NCBI RefSeq assembly: GCF_009193155.1
Contig: NZ_VUKD01000005.1
Span: 186,001-250,000, forward strand
Reading direction: 5' to 3'
Origin: Georgenia subflava
Lineage (GTDB): Bacteria > Actinomycetota > Actinomycetes > Actinomycetales > Actinomycetaceae
Length of the DNA: 64,000 nucleotides
A program made the translations under genes and the position numbers. How positions within the stretch are numbered: position 1 is the first letter of the stretch; each line of letters starts with the position of its first letter. Positions 35,729 to 45,615 of this stretch are shown here, in pieces. The notes under the pieces were generated by a model. It saw nothing but the letters and a program-made list of their open reading frames with translations. It was not told the origin of the DNA and did not search any database.

Positions 35729-35950
35729 CGAGGTCCGGCGGGAAGCGGGTCCGGCGGAGCAGCACGGTCGGACGGGAAGCGGGTCCGGCGGAGTAGCGAG
35801 GTCCGGCGGGAAGCGGGTCCGGCGGAGCAGCACGGTCGGACGGGAAGCGGGTCCGGCGGAGTAGCGCGGTCGGACGGGAAGCGGGTCCGGCGGAGCAGCA
35901 CGGTCGGGCGGGCAGCGGGTCCGGCGGAGTAGCGCGGTCGGGCGGGAAGG
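35717..35950. repeat. 34-bp tandem repeat, ~7 copies, first copy contains the stop codon
   Basis: Units begin CCGGCGGAG and are exactly 34 bp: 35717-35750, 35751-35784, 35785-35818, 35819-35852, 35853-35886, 35887-35920, then a partial one. They alternate between TAG and CAG versions, suggesting a 68-bp dimer as the later expansion unit. The first unit encodes the last three residues and stop of the metallopeptidase. Confidence 0.93.
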
Positions 35951-35979
35951 GCGGAGCGCGGCCGCGGGCAGCGGGTTCG

Positions 35980-37887
35980 CTATTGGTCGATGTCCACGAG
36001 CACCGACCGCGCCGCCTGCGGGTCCGCGCTCAGCGGCAGCACGGTGATGAGCTCGCCGTCGTCGGCCGTGGCGGTCAGCACGGCCGCGCCCAGCACCCCG
36101 GTGCCGTCGTCCCCGTCCTCGGCCGGACGCACGACGACGGAGGCCAGATCCTCCGCGAGGTCGCCGGCGTCGGTGCTCACGGTGCTGCGGGCCGGGATCG
36201 TCACGGGGACCGGGTCGCCGATCGTCCCGCCGGCCGTCACGGGGACGAGCTCGACCGTCACGTCTTCCTCGGCCGGGTTGGTCAGCACGAGGGCTCCGGC
36301 GTCGACGAGGTCGCCGAGCCCCGGCGTCTGGAGCAGCCCCCTCGGCGCGGGCTCCGCGGCCGCGGTCCACGCCCGGTCGACCGGAGCGGCGTCGGGGTCC
36401 AGCTCGCCCGCGAGACCCGTGCGAGCCAGGACGACGCCGCCGGTGACGGGCTGGTCGGCGTCGACCTCGACGGCGTAGGCGCCCGGCTCGAGGCCGGCGA
36501 GGCTGAGGTCGAGGACGGCTCCAGGATCGAGGACGACCTCGCGCGCCCCGGGTATCTCCGTCTCGCCGTCCGCGCCGAGGAGCGTGACCTCGGCCGTGGC
36601 GATCTCCTCGCCCGGGTTGACGAGGCGGACCGCTGAGGTGGCGGTGTCCTCCGGGGTCGACTCCCCGAGCACGACGCCCGGGATCGTGACGTTGAGCGCC
36701 GGGGCGGCAGCCGGGCTCACCGTGTCCAGGCCGGCGCTGACCAGCCCGTTCAGCTGCAGGTCCTGCACGGTCGCGGTGACCTCGCCGCCCGCGGCGTCGA
36801 CCCGCAGCGCGAGCGCGGGGTCCCCGGTGGCGACCCCCTCGAGCAGGATCGCGGTCTGGCTGTGCGGGGCGACGACGATCTCGCTGAGCCGGGCCGCGTC
36901 GGCGAGACCCAGCGAGGTCCACATCGTCGCGGTGACTGTCGTCGTGGTGTCCCCAGCGTTGGTCAGCACGAGCTGTGCGCTCTCCCCGAGCTCGGTGGCT
37001 CCGCCGACGAGCCACGTGGTGGTCGACGGGGCCAGGCAGCCGGTGGCGCTCAGCCCGCGCAGGTCACCGGCGTTCGTGCGGGTCAGTGTCGCCCCGCCTG
37101 CCAGGGCGCTGACGCCGTCGACCGGCTGCGCCTCGAGCACCCCGGCACCGTCCGGGTCGGTGAGTGTGAGCTCGCGGACCGAGCCGGAGCGCGTCAGCTC
37201 CTCGGTCGCGCCCTCCAGCAGGGTGTAGCTCGCCTCGGCAGCAGCGGCGTCCGGACGGGGCACCGTGAGCAGCCGGGTGAGGGTGCTGGGGACGACGTCG
37301 GCCGGGTCGATCTCGGGGTCGACGGACATGCCCTCGCCGGTGGTCAGGGTGGGGGGCCCCGCACAGACGGCGGTCACCGGGCCGGCCGGCACGTCGACGG
37401 CGCCGGCGGGTGTGGCGGCCGCGACAGGTGCCGACCACTGCTCGCCCGCAAGCACGGCTCCAGCCGTCGCGGCGAGAATCACCAGCGCTGAGACGGTGGC
37501 GCCGAGACGGCGCACGGCTGCGCGGCCCCTGGGCTGCTTGCGGGCCGCAACGCCTTCCTCGGGCTCGGCGCCGGTCTCTGCGTCCGCCCCGGTATCTGCC
37601 ACCGCCGCGGGCTCGTGCGTCTTCGCTGGCCCCGGCTCGGCTCCGGCTCCAGGCTCGTCCCCTTGCGGGCCGGCGTCAGCGCTCGGCTCGCGCCCCGTCG
37701 CCGGGGCCGGACCAGCCACTACCCCGGACTCCGCCCCTTCCACGTCGGGCTCCCGCGCAGCCTCGGGCTCGGGGCGAGTGCCGGCCTCGGGCGCCGGCGC
37801 TGTCGCGGCGGACCCGCCCTCGAGGTGCGCCCGCTCCTCGCTCGGGGCGTTGTCCTCGGGCACCGCAGACCCTTCCTGCTCACGCAT
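35980..37887 (-). CDS. DUF5719 family secreted or membrane-anchored protein
   Basis: A 635-residue protein. Residues 1-130 are a disordered Glu/Pro/Ala-rich cytoplasmic region. One membrane helix lies near residues 135-160. The rest is an extracytoplasmic domain with several internal repeats ending in L-V-N-P-G-E or L-T-N-x-G-D, which suggests stacked beta-sandwich units. The ATG overlaps the stop of the giant glycosyltransferase gene (ATGA), so the two are co-translated. This pair is conserved next to whiB in actinobacteria. A role in envelope assembly is inferred from that. Confidence 0.85.
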   Translation of the reverse strand: MREQEGSAVPEDNAPSEERAHLEGGSAATAPAPEAGTRPEPEAAREPDVEGAESGVVAGPAPATGREPSADAGPQGDEPGAGAEPGPAKTHEPAAVADTGADAETGAEPEEGVAARKQPRGRAAVRRLGATVSALVILAATAGAVLAGEQWSAPVAAATPAGAVDVPAGPVTAVCAGPPTLTTGEGMSVDPEIDPADVVPSTLTRLLTVPRPDAAAAEASYTLLEGATEELTRSGSVRELTLTDPDGAGVLEAQPVDGVSALAGGATLTRTNAGDLRGLSATGCLAPSTTTWLVGGATELGESAQLVLTNAGDTTTTVTATMWTSLGLADAARLSEIVVAPHSQTAILLEGVATGDPALALRVDAAGGEVTATVQDLQLNGLVSAGLDTVSPAAAPALNVTIPGVVLGESTPEDTATSAVRLVNPGEEIATAEVTLLGADGETEIPGAREVVLDPGAVLDLSLAGLEPGAYAVEVDADQPVTGGVVLARTGLAGELDPDAAPVDRAWTAAAEPAPRGLLQTPGLGDLVDAGALVLTNPAEEDVTVELVPVTAGGTIGDPVPVTIPARSTVSTDAGDLAEDLASVVVRPAEDGDDGTGVLGAAVLTATADDGELITVLPLSADPQAARSVLVDIDQ

Positions 37888-40800
37888 CAGACCAGCTCCG
37901 TCCGTCGGCGGCGGACCGGCAGGGCGAGCAGCACCGTCAGCCCGATCACGATCCCCTGCACCCAGGCCCACGCGGTGCCCAGCGGCTCCTCGTAGGTCAC
38001 GGTCAGCGTCCCGGTGTGGGCCGGCAGCTCGAACGCCTGCCGCCACCCGTCGGTCGTCGCGCGCAGCGGGCGGCCGTCGTAGTAGGCACGCCAGCCCGTG
38101 TCCGCCCGCTCGGCGAGCACCAGCGTGCGGCCCTGCGGACCGGAGGGCAGCTCGGCGCGCATGTCGACGACGCCGGCGTCGACGTCCTCCAGCCAGGCAC
38201 CCTCGGCGTCGACCACCCGCGCCCGGGCGACCGACACGGCCGACCCGACCTGGTCCTCGCTGCGCGAGACCCGCCAGATCACCCCGGACTCGTTCTCCGT
38301 CACCCGTTCCAGCCCGGCCGTCGCGTCCAGCTGCGCGATCAGGTCAGCGCGCTCCGCCGTCGTGGGCTCGGTGCCCTCGGGGACGTACGTCTCCTCCGGC
38401 GGGACGACCACGATCCCGACGGCGTGCCGGCCCAGGACCGCGCCGTGATCCTCCCCCGCGCCGACGGCGAGCGCGGCGACGACGGCGGCAAGCTCGGTCT
38501 CGGCCGGGTCGGCCTCCGTCGCGGTCAGCGCTCGCGAGGACACGATCGCCGCTGCGGTGGTGAGCTGCGGCCCCGCGTCGCGCCACACCTCAGCGCGCAC
38601 GGTCTCCCCCTCGGGGATCAGCGCAAGCACGCGCGCCCGGGTGCCCGAGCTCTGCATCTCGGCCGCAACCGCCGGCACGGGCTGCCCGGCACGACCGTGC
38701 ACCGCCAGCAGCTGGGTCGGGCGGTCGTGGCCGGCACGCACGGCCACCAGCCATCCCGCGGCGGTCGCCAGCGGGCCGAGGACGACGACGAGGGCCAGGA
38801 GCCCGACGCCGACCTGGCGGAGGCCGAAGCTGCGCTCACCGAGCGAGCCCCGCAGCCCGTCGCCGGCGCTCACCGCGGCCATCAGGAGGCCAAGCACGAC
38901 CAGGGAGGTGCCGGGACCCGCCCAACCTCGGACGACCTCGGCGCCGCCGTCGAGAGAGGTACCCACGGCGACGTCCGTACGTGCGGAGACCAGCGCCGTG
39001 ACGATGCCGACGACGGCGCTCAGCCACCCCGCCCGCACGGCCCACAGTCGGCCGCCGCCGCGCAGAAGGGCGGCGAGGGCGGCCAGCAGGAGCGTCCCGC
39101 CGCCGAGAAGCATCCCCCACTGGGCGAACGCCTCGCCGACGGTCCCGTCCGCGGGGTCGAGCCCCGGGAACGCGGGGGGCTCGGCGGGCCAGCCGAGCAC
39201 GCTGAGCCAGGACGGTCCCGCGTCCGCCGCGTAGGCGACGCCGGGGTCGGTCAGCAGCAGTCGCCAGCTGCCACCCCCGAGGTCGCTGACGGCCGCGACG
39301 ACGAGCGGGCCGAGGACGACCAGGGCCGGCACGGGGACGGCCAGCAGCATAAGGCGGCGTCGCGGCACGACGACGGTGAGCAGCAGCACGGTCACGATCG
39401 CGGCCGGCAGGAGGACGGGCGCCCCGGCTGCGGCGCCGGCCAGCGCCAGGGCAGCACCCGCGCCGGCGGCGATGGAGCCGGCACGGCTCCGACCGGCACG
39501 GAGGGCGCCGACGTCCCCGGACGGCGCGGCGCCGGTGGCGGCGATAGTCCTAGTGCCGGTGGCAGTCTTAGTGCCGGTGGCAGTCCCGGTGCCAGCGCCA
39601 GTGCCAGTGCCAGCGCCAGCGCCGGCGCCGGCGCCATCGCCAATGCCAGCGCCGGTGCCGGTGCTGGTCCGAGCGCCCGCGCCAGCGGCAGGAGCAGCTG
39701 CCCGGACCGGCGTGGTCGCCCCTGCCTTCTCCGCTGCTCGCTCCTCGTCGGCGGCCCGTGCCCGGGCGGTGCGGCGGGCGCCGACGAGGCCGGACAGGAT
39801 GACGTCGCGCCGGTCGACCCCCACCAGCCGGGCGATGCCGAGCGCGACCCACGGAAGCAGGACGTGGGCCAGGAGCGCGCCCAGCCGGCCCTGACCGGTG
39901 GCGAGCAGCAGGGCGGGAGCGAGCGCCCACACGACTGCGGCCCAGGCCCGCAGCGCCGTCGACCGGCTGGCGGCGCCGGCCGCGAACCACCCGCCCACGC
40001 CGGCCAGCGGCACGGCGAGGACGACCAGGATGCTGATCAGCGTGCCGGTGGCCGCCCCGAACGGGGCGAGGAGGAGCATCGGTACGGCCAGCGCCTGCAG
40101 GAGCGGGTCCGCGGGCCCACGGTGCCCCGCCCCCTCGGCGATCCAGCCGGAGCGGGCCGCACCCCACAGGTCGGCCAGTCCGGCGTCCGCCGGGAGCAGC
40201 GCCCCGCCGGTCAGCGGCCCGGCGAGGGCCAGCGGCAGATAGGCCACGAGGGCGACGGCGGTCAGCGCCAGCAGGACGACAGTCGCCGTGGTCCGCCGGC
40301 GTCGCGCCAGGGCCGCGCGCTCGGCGATCTCCAGCTCGCTCGGCGCCACCGCGGCGCGCCGGGCGGCCGAGGCCTGCCGGCGCACGTCCCGCTTGGCCGC
40401 CCGGATGTCCGAACCGGTCGCCTGCAGCGGGGCGAGGGACCGCGCCGGGATGCGCCGGGTGCGCGAGGCGTTCCGGCGGGCGCGCCACAGAGCGCCCGGC
40501 TGGGCGAGGACAGCGAGCACGGCGGCGATCTCGGCGCCGGCGAGAGCGAGCTCCTTGGTCGCGAAGCGCCACAGGGCACGCAGCGGCGCGAGCAGCACCT
40601 GCCCGACCAGGAGCAGCGGGACCAGCGCGGCGGGCGCGGCGACGAGGGAGTTGTGGAGCTGGGCCCGCCGTCGGGCGAGGTAGGACCGGCGCGGGTCCGC
40701 GGCGGCGTCCCGGGTCGCCCCCGGCGGCGTGCGACCGTCGTCGCGGAGCCCGAGGAAGGAGGCGCGGGCGTGGTGGACGACTGCTGTCGGGACCACGACG

Positions 40801-41651
40801 ACCCTGTGGCCGGCGAGCCGGGCGCGGCGGGAGAGGTCCAGCCCGTCGCCGTAGGGACCCAGCGCGGGGTCGGTGCCGGCGAGCTCGTTCCAGATCTCCA
40901 GGCGCACGAGGGCACCGGCGGTCCCGACGGCGAGCACGTCCTCACGGTGGTCGTGCTGGCCCTGGTCGATCTCGCCGGGCTCGATGTCCGCCACCCGCCG
41001 CGCGGTGCGGGTGGCACGGACGCCGACCTCGAGCAGCCGGTCGGGCACCGTCCAGTCGCGCTGCTTCGCCCCCGCGATCGCCACGGAGCGGCCCGACTCG
41101 GCGGCGTGCAGCAGCCGGTCCAGGGCCTCGGGCGCCGGGGCGGAGTCGTCGTGCAGGAGCCAGAGCCACTCGGGCCGGGACGCGTGGTCGGGCGCCGCCC
41201 CGCCGACACCGACGGCGCGGATCTCGCCGCTGGTCACCGGGCTGAGCTCGCCGGTCACCCCGGACCACGAGCCGCTCAGGGAACCGCCGAACGAGCCCGA
41301 TGTGCCGCCGTCGCCTCGTTTGCGGGCGCGGCGCACGGCCCGCTCGACGAGCGCCGCGTACTCGTCGAGGCCCTGCTTGACCGCCTCGCCGAACGTCGTC
41401 GCCTCAGACGCCCGGACCACCCGTACCCGGGTGACGTCCTCGAGGCCGGCGTCGGCGACGGCCTCGTGCACGGGGATCCCGGTACCGAGGTCTCGACCGG
41501 GCGCACCGACGTCGACCACCAGGACGACGTCGGGCACATGGCTCTGCCCCGCGACCGCGGCAAGGGTGCGGGGCAGGTAGGTCGACACACCGGCGCTGAC
41601 CACCACGGCGAGCGTGGACGGTCGGACAGGCTGAGGGGACGCGGCCGCCAT
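37887..41651 (-). CDS. giant membrane glycosyltransferase family 2 protein
   Basis: A 1254-residue protein. The N-terminal ~330 residues are a GT-A glycosyltransferase domain with L-V-V-D-V-G and the metal-binding W-L-L-H-D-D-S near residue 168. The remainder has more than ten membrane helices. A Gly/Thr/Ala-rich low-complexity stretch near residues 655-710 comes from alternating GCC/GGC-type codons. A C-terminal extracytoplasmic part ends in a last helix and a basic tail. Such proteins assemble envelope polysaccharide. It is coupled to DUF5719 and follows WhiB. The start ATG 41651 is preceded by an in-frame TTG at 41654. Confidence 0.87.
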   Translation of the reverse strand: MAAASPQPVRPSTLAVVVSAGVSTYLPRTLAAVAGQSHVPDVVLVVDVGAPGRDLGTGIPVHEAVADAGLEDVTRVRVVRASEATTFGEAVKQGLDEYAALVERAVRRARKRGDGGTSGSFGGSLSGSWSGVTGELSPVTSGEIRAVGVGGAAPDHASRPEWLWLLHDDSAPAPEALDRLLHAAESGRSVAIAGAKQRDWTVPDRLLEVGVRATRTARRVADIEPGEIDQGQHDHREDVLAVGTAGALVRLEIWNELAGTDPALGPYGDGLDLSRRARLAGHRVVVVPTAVVHHARASFLGLRDDGRTPPGATRDAAADPRRSYLARRRAQLHNSLVAAPAALVPLLLVGQVLLAPLRALWRFATKELALAGAEIAAVLAVLAQPGALWRARRNASRTRRIPARSLAPLQATGSDIRAAKRDVRRQASAARRAAVAPSELEIAERAALARRRRTTATVVLLALTAVALVAYLPLALAGPLTGGALLPADAGLADLWGAARSGWIAEGAGHRGPADPLLQALAVPMLLLAPFGAATGTLISILVVLAVPLAGVGGWFAAGAASRSTALRAWAAVVWALAPALLLATGQGRLGALLAHVLLPWVALGIARLVGVDRRDVILSGLVGARRTARARAADEERAAEKAGATTPVRAAAPAAGAGARTSTGTGAGIGDGAGAGAGAGTGTGAGTGTATGTKTATGTRTIAATGAAPSGDVGALRAGRSRAGSIAAGAGAALALAGAAAGAPVLLPAAIVTVLLLTVVVPRRRLMLLAVPVPALVVLGPLVVAAVSDLGGGSWRLLLTDPGVAYAADAGPSWLSVLGWPAEPPAFPGLDPADGTVGEAFAQWGMLLGGGTLLLAALAALLRGGGRLWAVRAGWLSAVVGIVTALVSARTDVAVGTSLDGGAEVVRGWAGPGTSLVVLGLLMAAVSAGDGLRGSLGERSFGLRQVGVGLLALVVVLGPLATAAGWLVAVRAGHDRPTQLLAVHGRAGQPVPAVAAEMQSSGTRARVLALIPEGETVRAEVWRDAGPQLTTAAAIVSSRALTATEADPAETELAAVVAALAVGAGEDHGAVLGRHAVGIVVVPPEETYVPEGTEPTTAERADLIAQLDATAGLERVTENESGVIWRVSRSEDQVGSAVSVARARVVDAEGAWLEDVDAGVVDMRAELPSGPQGRTLVLAERADTGWRAYYDGRPLRATTDGWRQAFELPAHTGTLTVTYEEPLGTAWAWVQGIVIGLTVLLALPVRRRRTELV

Positions 41652-41667
41652 CAATCAGGCGGCCGGG

Positions 41668-41994
41668 TCAGACGGCGCGGCGCTTGAGCTTGCGACGCTC
41701 GCGCTCGGAGAGACCGCCCCAGATGCCGAAGCGCTCGTCGTGGGCGAGCGCGTACTCCAGGCACTCGGCGCGCACCTCGCACGAGCCGCACACACGCTTC
41801 GCCTCACGGGTCGAGCCGCCCTTCTCGGGGAAGAACGCCTCGGGATCGGTCTGCGCGCACAGGGCGCGGTCCTGCCATGCCAGGGCACCGTCGTCACCCT
41901 CATCGCTGCCCAGCAGGTGCAGGACATCGGTGTCCACCTGCTCGTCAGCCACCATGCCCGAGGTCAGCGGACCTTCACCGAGAATGTTCCACAC
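41668..41994 (-). CDS. WhiB2/WhmD-type transcriptional regulator
   Basis: A 108-residue Fe-S protein. Four cysteines (A-L-C-A-Q, V-C-G-S-C, E-C-L) coordinate the 4Fe-4S cluster, G-I-W-G-G is the turn that contacts sigma factor, and the basic K-L-K-R-R tail binds DNA. The spacing and ending match WhiB2/WhmD, which regulates septation and cell division. Start GTG 41994 has a GGAGG ribosome site and a consensus promoter upstream. Downstream genes are the giant glycosyltransferase and DUF5719, consistent with division and wall control. Confidence 0.95.
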   Translation of the reverse strand: MWNILGEGPLTSGMVADEQVDTDVLHLLGSDEGDDGALAWQDRALCAQTDPEAFFPEKGGSTREAKRVCGSCEVRAECLEYALAHDERFGIWGGLSERERRKLKRRAV

Positions 41995-42034
41995 GGCTCT
42001 TCCCCCTCCTCGCTAGCGGTTCTTGATCTCGTAA

Positions 42035-42063
42035 ATTACACGCGTGTCATCCCCTGGCGTCAA
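42035..42063 (-). promoter_or_regulatory. sigma-70 type promoter of whiB2
   Basis: On the minus strand, TTGACG (42063-42058) and TGTAAT (42040-42035) are separated by exactly 17 bases. This is the closest match to the housekeeping consensus that I found in the window. Transcription would begin near 42028, giving a 34-nt leader with a GGAGG site. Confidence 0.75.
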
Positions 42064-42220
42064 GCCCAGAAGTGCTATGGCTCGGCTCGAAGTTCCCGAA
42101 CTTGTGTGCTTCTCGGCGTGTCGTGCGGCGTGTCGGCCGAGTTCGTGGGACAAGGCCCGGTGCCTGCTCGGCGCCGAGCGGTGCCACGGTAACCCGGCGA
42201 GCCCCGTCGGTGCCGCGCCG

Positions 42221-42226
42221 TAGGCT
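42221..42226 (+). promoter_or_regulatory. -10 element of a leaderless promoter
   Basis: TAGGCT sits seven bases before the ATG of the TIGR03089 gene, the usual spacing for actinobacterial leaderless mRNAs. No clear -35 hexamer is visible. Confidence 0.5.
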
Positions 42227-42233
42227 CGCCCTC

Positions 42234-42995
42234 ATGACTGCACCTCGAACGCTCGCCGGACGGCTGCTCGACGGCTTCCTCCAGGACGGCGCCGCGCCGC
42301 GCCTGACCTGGTACGGCACCGACGGCGAGCGCACCGAGCTCTCGGGGCGGGTGCTGGGCAACTGGGTGACGAAGGCGGCCAACCTCCTCGCCGAGGAGGC
42401 CGACGCCGAGCCGGGCACCACGGTGGTGCTCGACCTGCCGGTGCACTGGCGGGCGCTGGTGTGGGCGCTCGGGTCCTGGACCACGGGCGCCCGGGTGGTC
42501 CTGCCCGGCGCCGTCGAGCGGAGCGCCGACGTGGTGGTGACCTCCCGGCCCGGGCACGACCCGCGCGAGACGGACGCCGACCTGGTGCTCGCCGTCGCCC
42601 TGCCCGCGCTGGCGATGCGCTGGACCGGTCCCGAGCTGACCGGCGGCGCGGTCGATGCCGCGGCGGCCCTCATGACCTACCCCGACGTGCTCGGCTACGT
42701 CAGCGAACCGGCGGAGGACGACGTCGCCCTCCTCGGTGCGGACCTCGAGGCCACGTTCGGCGAGCTGACGACCTGGGCGCGCGGCAGCCGCGAGCTCGGC
42801 CGGCCCGCCCGGGACACCGACGACGACACGACGCCGGTGCGGGCGCTCGTCTCGCCCGCCGACCTCGACGGGCTCGTCGAGCAGGCGCTCTCGGTCTGGC
42901 GCGCCGGCGGCTCGCTCGTGCTGGCCGAGCCGGGCACGGACGAGGCGAGGCTCGAGCGCATCGCCCAGGACGAGCGGGTGGACCTGCGCTGGTGA
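42234..42995 (+). CDS. TIGR03089 family protein
   Basis: A 253-residue protein resembling the first half of an AMP-binding acyl-CoA synthetase: T-W-Y-G-T-D-G-E-R-T-E-L-S-G-R-V-L-G-N-W-V-T-K-A-A near residues 25-50. The ATP-binding P-loop and the C-terminal half are missing, as is normal for the TIGR03089 group in actinobacteria. Its function is unknown. A TAGGCT box at 42221-42226 lies seven bases before the ATG, indicating a leaderless transcript. Confidence 0.87.
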   Translation: MTAPRTLAGRLLDGFLQDGAAPRLTWYGTDGERTELSGRVLGNWVTKAANLLAEEADAEPGTTVVLDLPVHWRALVWALGSWTTGARVVLPGAVERSADVVVTSRPGHDPRETDADLVLAVALPALAMRWTGPELTGGAVDAAAALMTYPDVLGYVSEPAEDDVALLGADLEATFGELTTWARGSRELGRPARDTDDDTTPVRALVSPADLDGLVEQALSVWRAGGSLVLAEPGTDEARLERIAQDERVDLRW

Positions 42996-43142
42996 CGTGC
43001 GCTCGCGTGTGACCACCGGCGCGGCAGCCCTGCCACGAGGCTCCTCAGCGCCTGGGCCGGGTCGCCGCAGTGACCGACCAGCACGTCAGGTCTCGGTACC
43101 CCGCACAGACCTTCGCGTGACGCCCCCGGGGCGATCTCCCGG

Positions 43143-44327
<1,185 letters not shown>

Positions 44328-44388
44328 GTCTGCCCTTCGGTCGAGGTTCGCTGCCACGTTAGCGTCCGGCATGGGCCAGACTGGGCGG

Positions 44389-45258
44389 ATGCGAGGAATC
44401 ATTCTGGCCGGCGGGTCCGGCACACGGTTGCACCCCATCACCCAGGGCGTGAGCAAGCAGCTCGTGCCGGTCTACGACAAGCCGATGGTGTACTACCCGC
44501 TGACCACCCTGATGCTCGCCGGGATCCGCGACGTGCTCGTGATCACCACGCCGCACGACGCCGAGTCGTTCCACCGGCTGCTCGGGGACGGGTCGCAGTT
44601 CGGCATCAGCATCTCCTACACCGTCCAGGACGTGCCCAACGGGCTCGCGCAGGCGTTCGTGCTCGGCGCGGACTTCGTCGGGGACGACGCCGCCGCCCTG
44701 GTCCTCGGCGACAACATCTTCTACGGCCCCGGCATGGGCACGACCCTGAGCCGCTTCGGCGACATCGAGGGCGGCGCGGTCTTCGCCTACCACGTGTCCG
44801 ACCCGACGGCCTACGGCGTCGTGGAGTTCGACGAGAACTTCAAGGCCCTGTCGCTGGAGGAGAAGCCGGCCCGGCCGAAGAGCTCGTACGCGGTGCCCGG
44901 CCTGTACTTCTACGACAACGACGTCGTCGAGATCGCCAAGAACCTCGAGCCCTCGGCGCGCGGGGAGTACGAGATCACCGACGTCAACCGCGCCTACCTC
45001 GAGCAGGGGCGGCTGCAGGTCGAGGTCCTCCCCCGCGGCACCGCCTGGCTGGACACCGGGACGTTCGACTCGCTCGCCGACGCCACGTCCTTCGTGCGCA
45101 CGGTCGAGGCCCGGCAGGGGCTGAAGATCGGCTGCCCGGAGGAGGTCGCCTGGCGTCGTGGGTTCCTCACCGACGACGAGCTGGCCGAGCGCGCCGAGCC
45201 GCTGCGCAAGTCCGGGTACGGCGAGTACCTCCTCAACCTCCTCGCGCACCGCATCTGA
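44389..45258 (+). CDS. rfbA: glucose-1-phosphate thymidylyltransferase
   Basis: A 289-residue enzyme making dTDP-glucose, first step of dTDP-L-rhamnose synthesis. The nucleotide-binding [11 protein letters not shown], the catalytic region [12 protein letters not shown] and D-N-I-F-Y-G are all present, and the length is that of RmlA. I chose ATG 44389 for the standard M-R-G-I-I-L-A-G-G start. A TAGCGT box at 44360-44365 would place transcription at the in-frame ATG 44371, so a six-residue longer leaderless form is possible. Partner genes rfbD and rfbC lie downstream but not contiguous. Confidence 0.95.
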   Translation: MRGIILAGGSGTRLHPITQGVSKQLVPVYDKPMVYYPLTTLMLAGIRDVLVITTPHDAESFHRLLGDGSQFGISISYTVQDVPNGLAQAFVLGADFVGDDAAALVLGDNIFYGPGMGTTLSRFGDIEGGAVFAYHVSDPTAYGVVEFDENFKALSLEEKPARPKSSYAVPGLYFYDNDVVEIAKNLEPSARGEYEITDVNRAYLEQGRLQVEVLPRGTAWLDTGTFDSLADATSFVRTVEARQGLKIGCPEEVAWRRGFLTDDELAERAEPLRKSGYGEYLLNLLAHRI

Positions 45259-45615
45259 CGCGCCTGAGCACCCCGGCGCCCCAGCCGGCCCGTCATGGCC
45301 GCGAGAACAGACCGAACGGTTCGTACCGGTATCCGGTACGAACCCTTCGGTCTCCGCGGTCGGCTGATGACTCGGGCCGCTGAGCGCCGTGACGCCCGCT
45401 TCCGCTGCAGCCGTGCGTCCACCTAGACTGGCAGCCGGCGCGCCTCAACGCCCAACCCCAGACCGGTTCTCCACGCGGGCCGGCATCGCGGGGCAAAGGG
45501 GACTTCGAGAGCCTCGAGGCGCCGCGCGAACCATGCTTCCACCAACGGACGGCACGGCTGCGGCGGCGGACGGGGCGTGGAGCCGACCGTCGCGCGCGCA
45601 GCCGGAAGGTCCGAC
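45259..45615. other. intergenic region between rfbA and the BtrH-like gene
   Basis: It holds palindrome copy 5 (45309-45353), then a TAGACT -10-like box at 45424-45429 and a long GC-rich leader of about 180 bases ending in a GGAAGG ribosome site. I see no gene here. Confidence 0.5.
45309..45353. terminator. intergenic palindrome, copy 5
   Basis: A 21-bp stem with core ACCGAACGGTTCGTACCGG and a TAT loop, with one mismatch. It lies 50 bases after rfbA and probably terminates it. Confidence 0.75.

Noticed and set aside
30121-35950. Tandem arrays considered as CRISPR
   Set aside because: Units are directly abutting with no unique spacers, units are degenerate, and no cas gene is present.
37410-41687. 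A 1425-residue plus-strand open frame opposite the giant glycosyltransferase
   Set aside because: Composition is that of an antisense shadow (Arg, Gly, Pro), with no hydrophobic segments or motifs.
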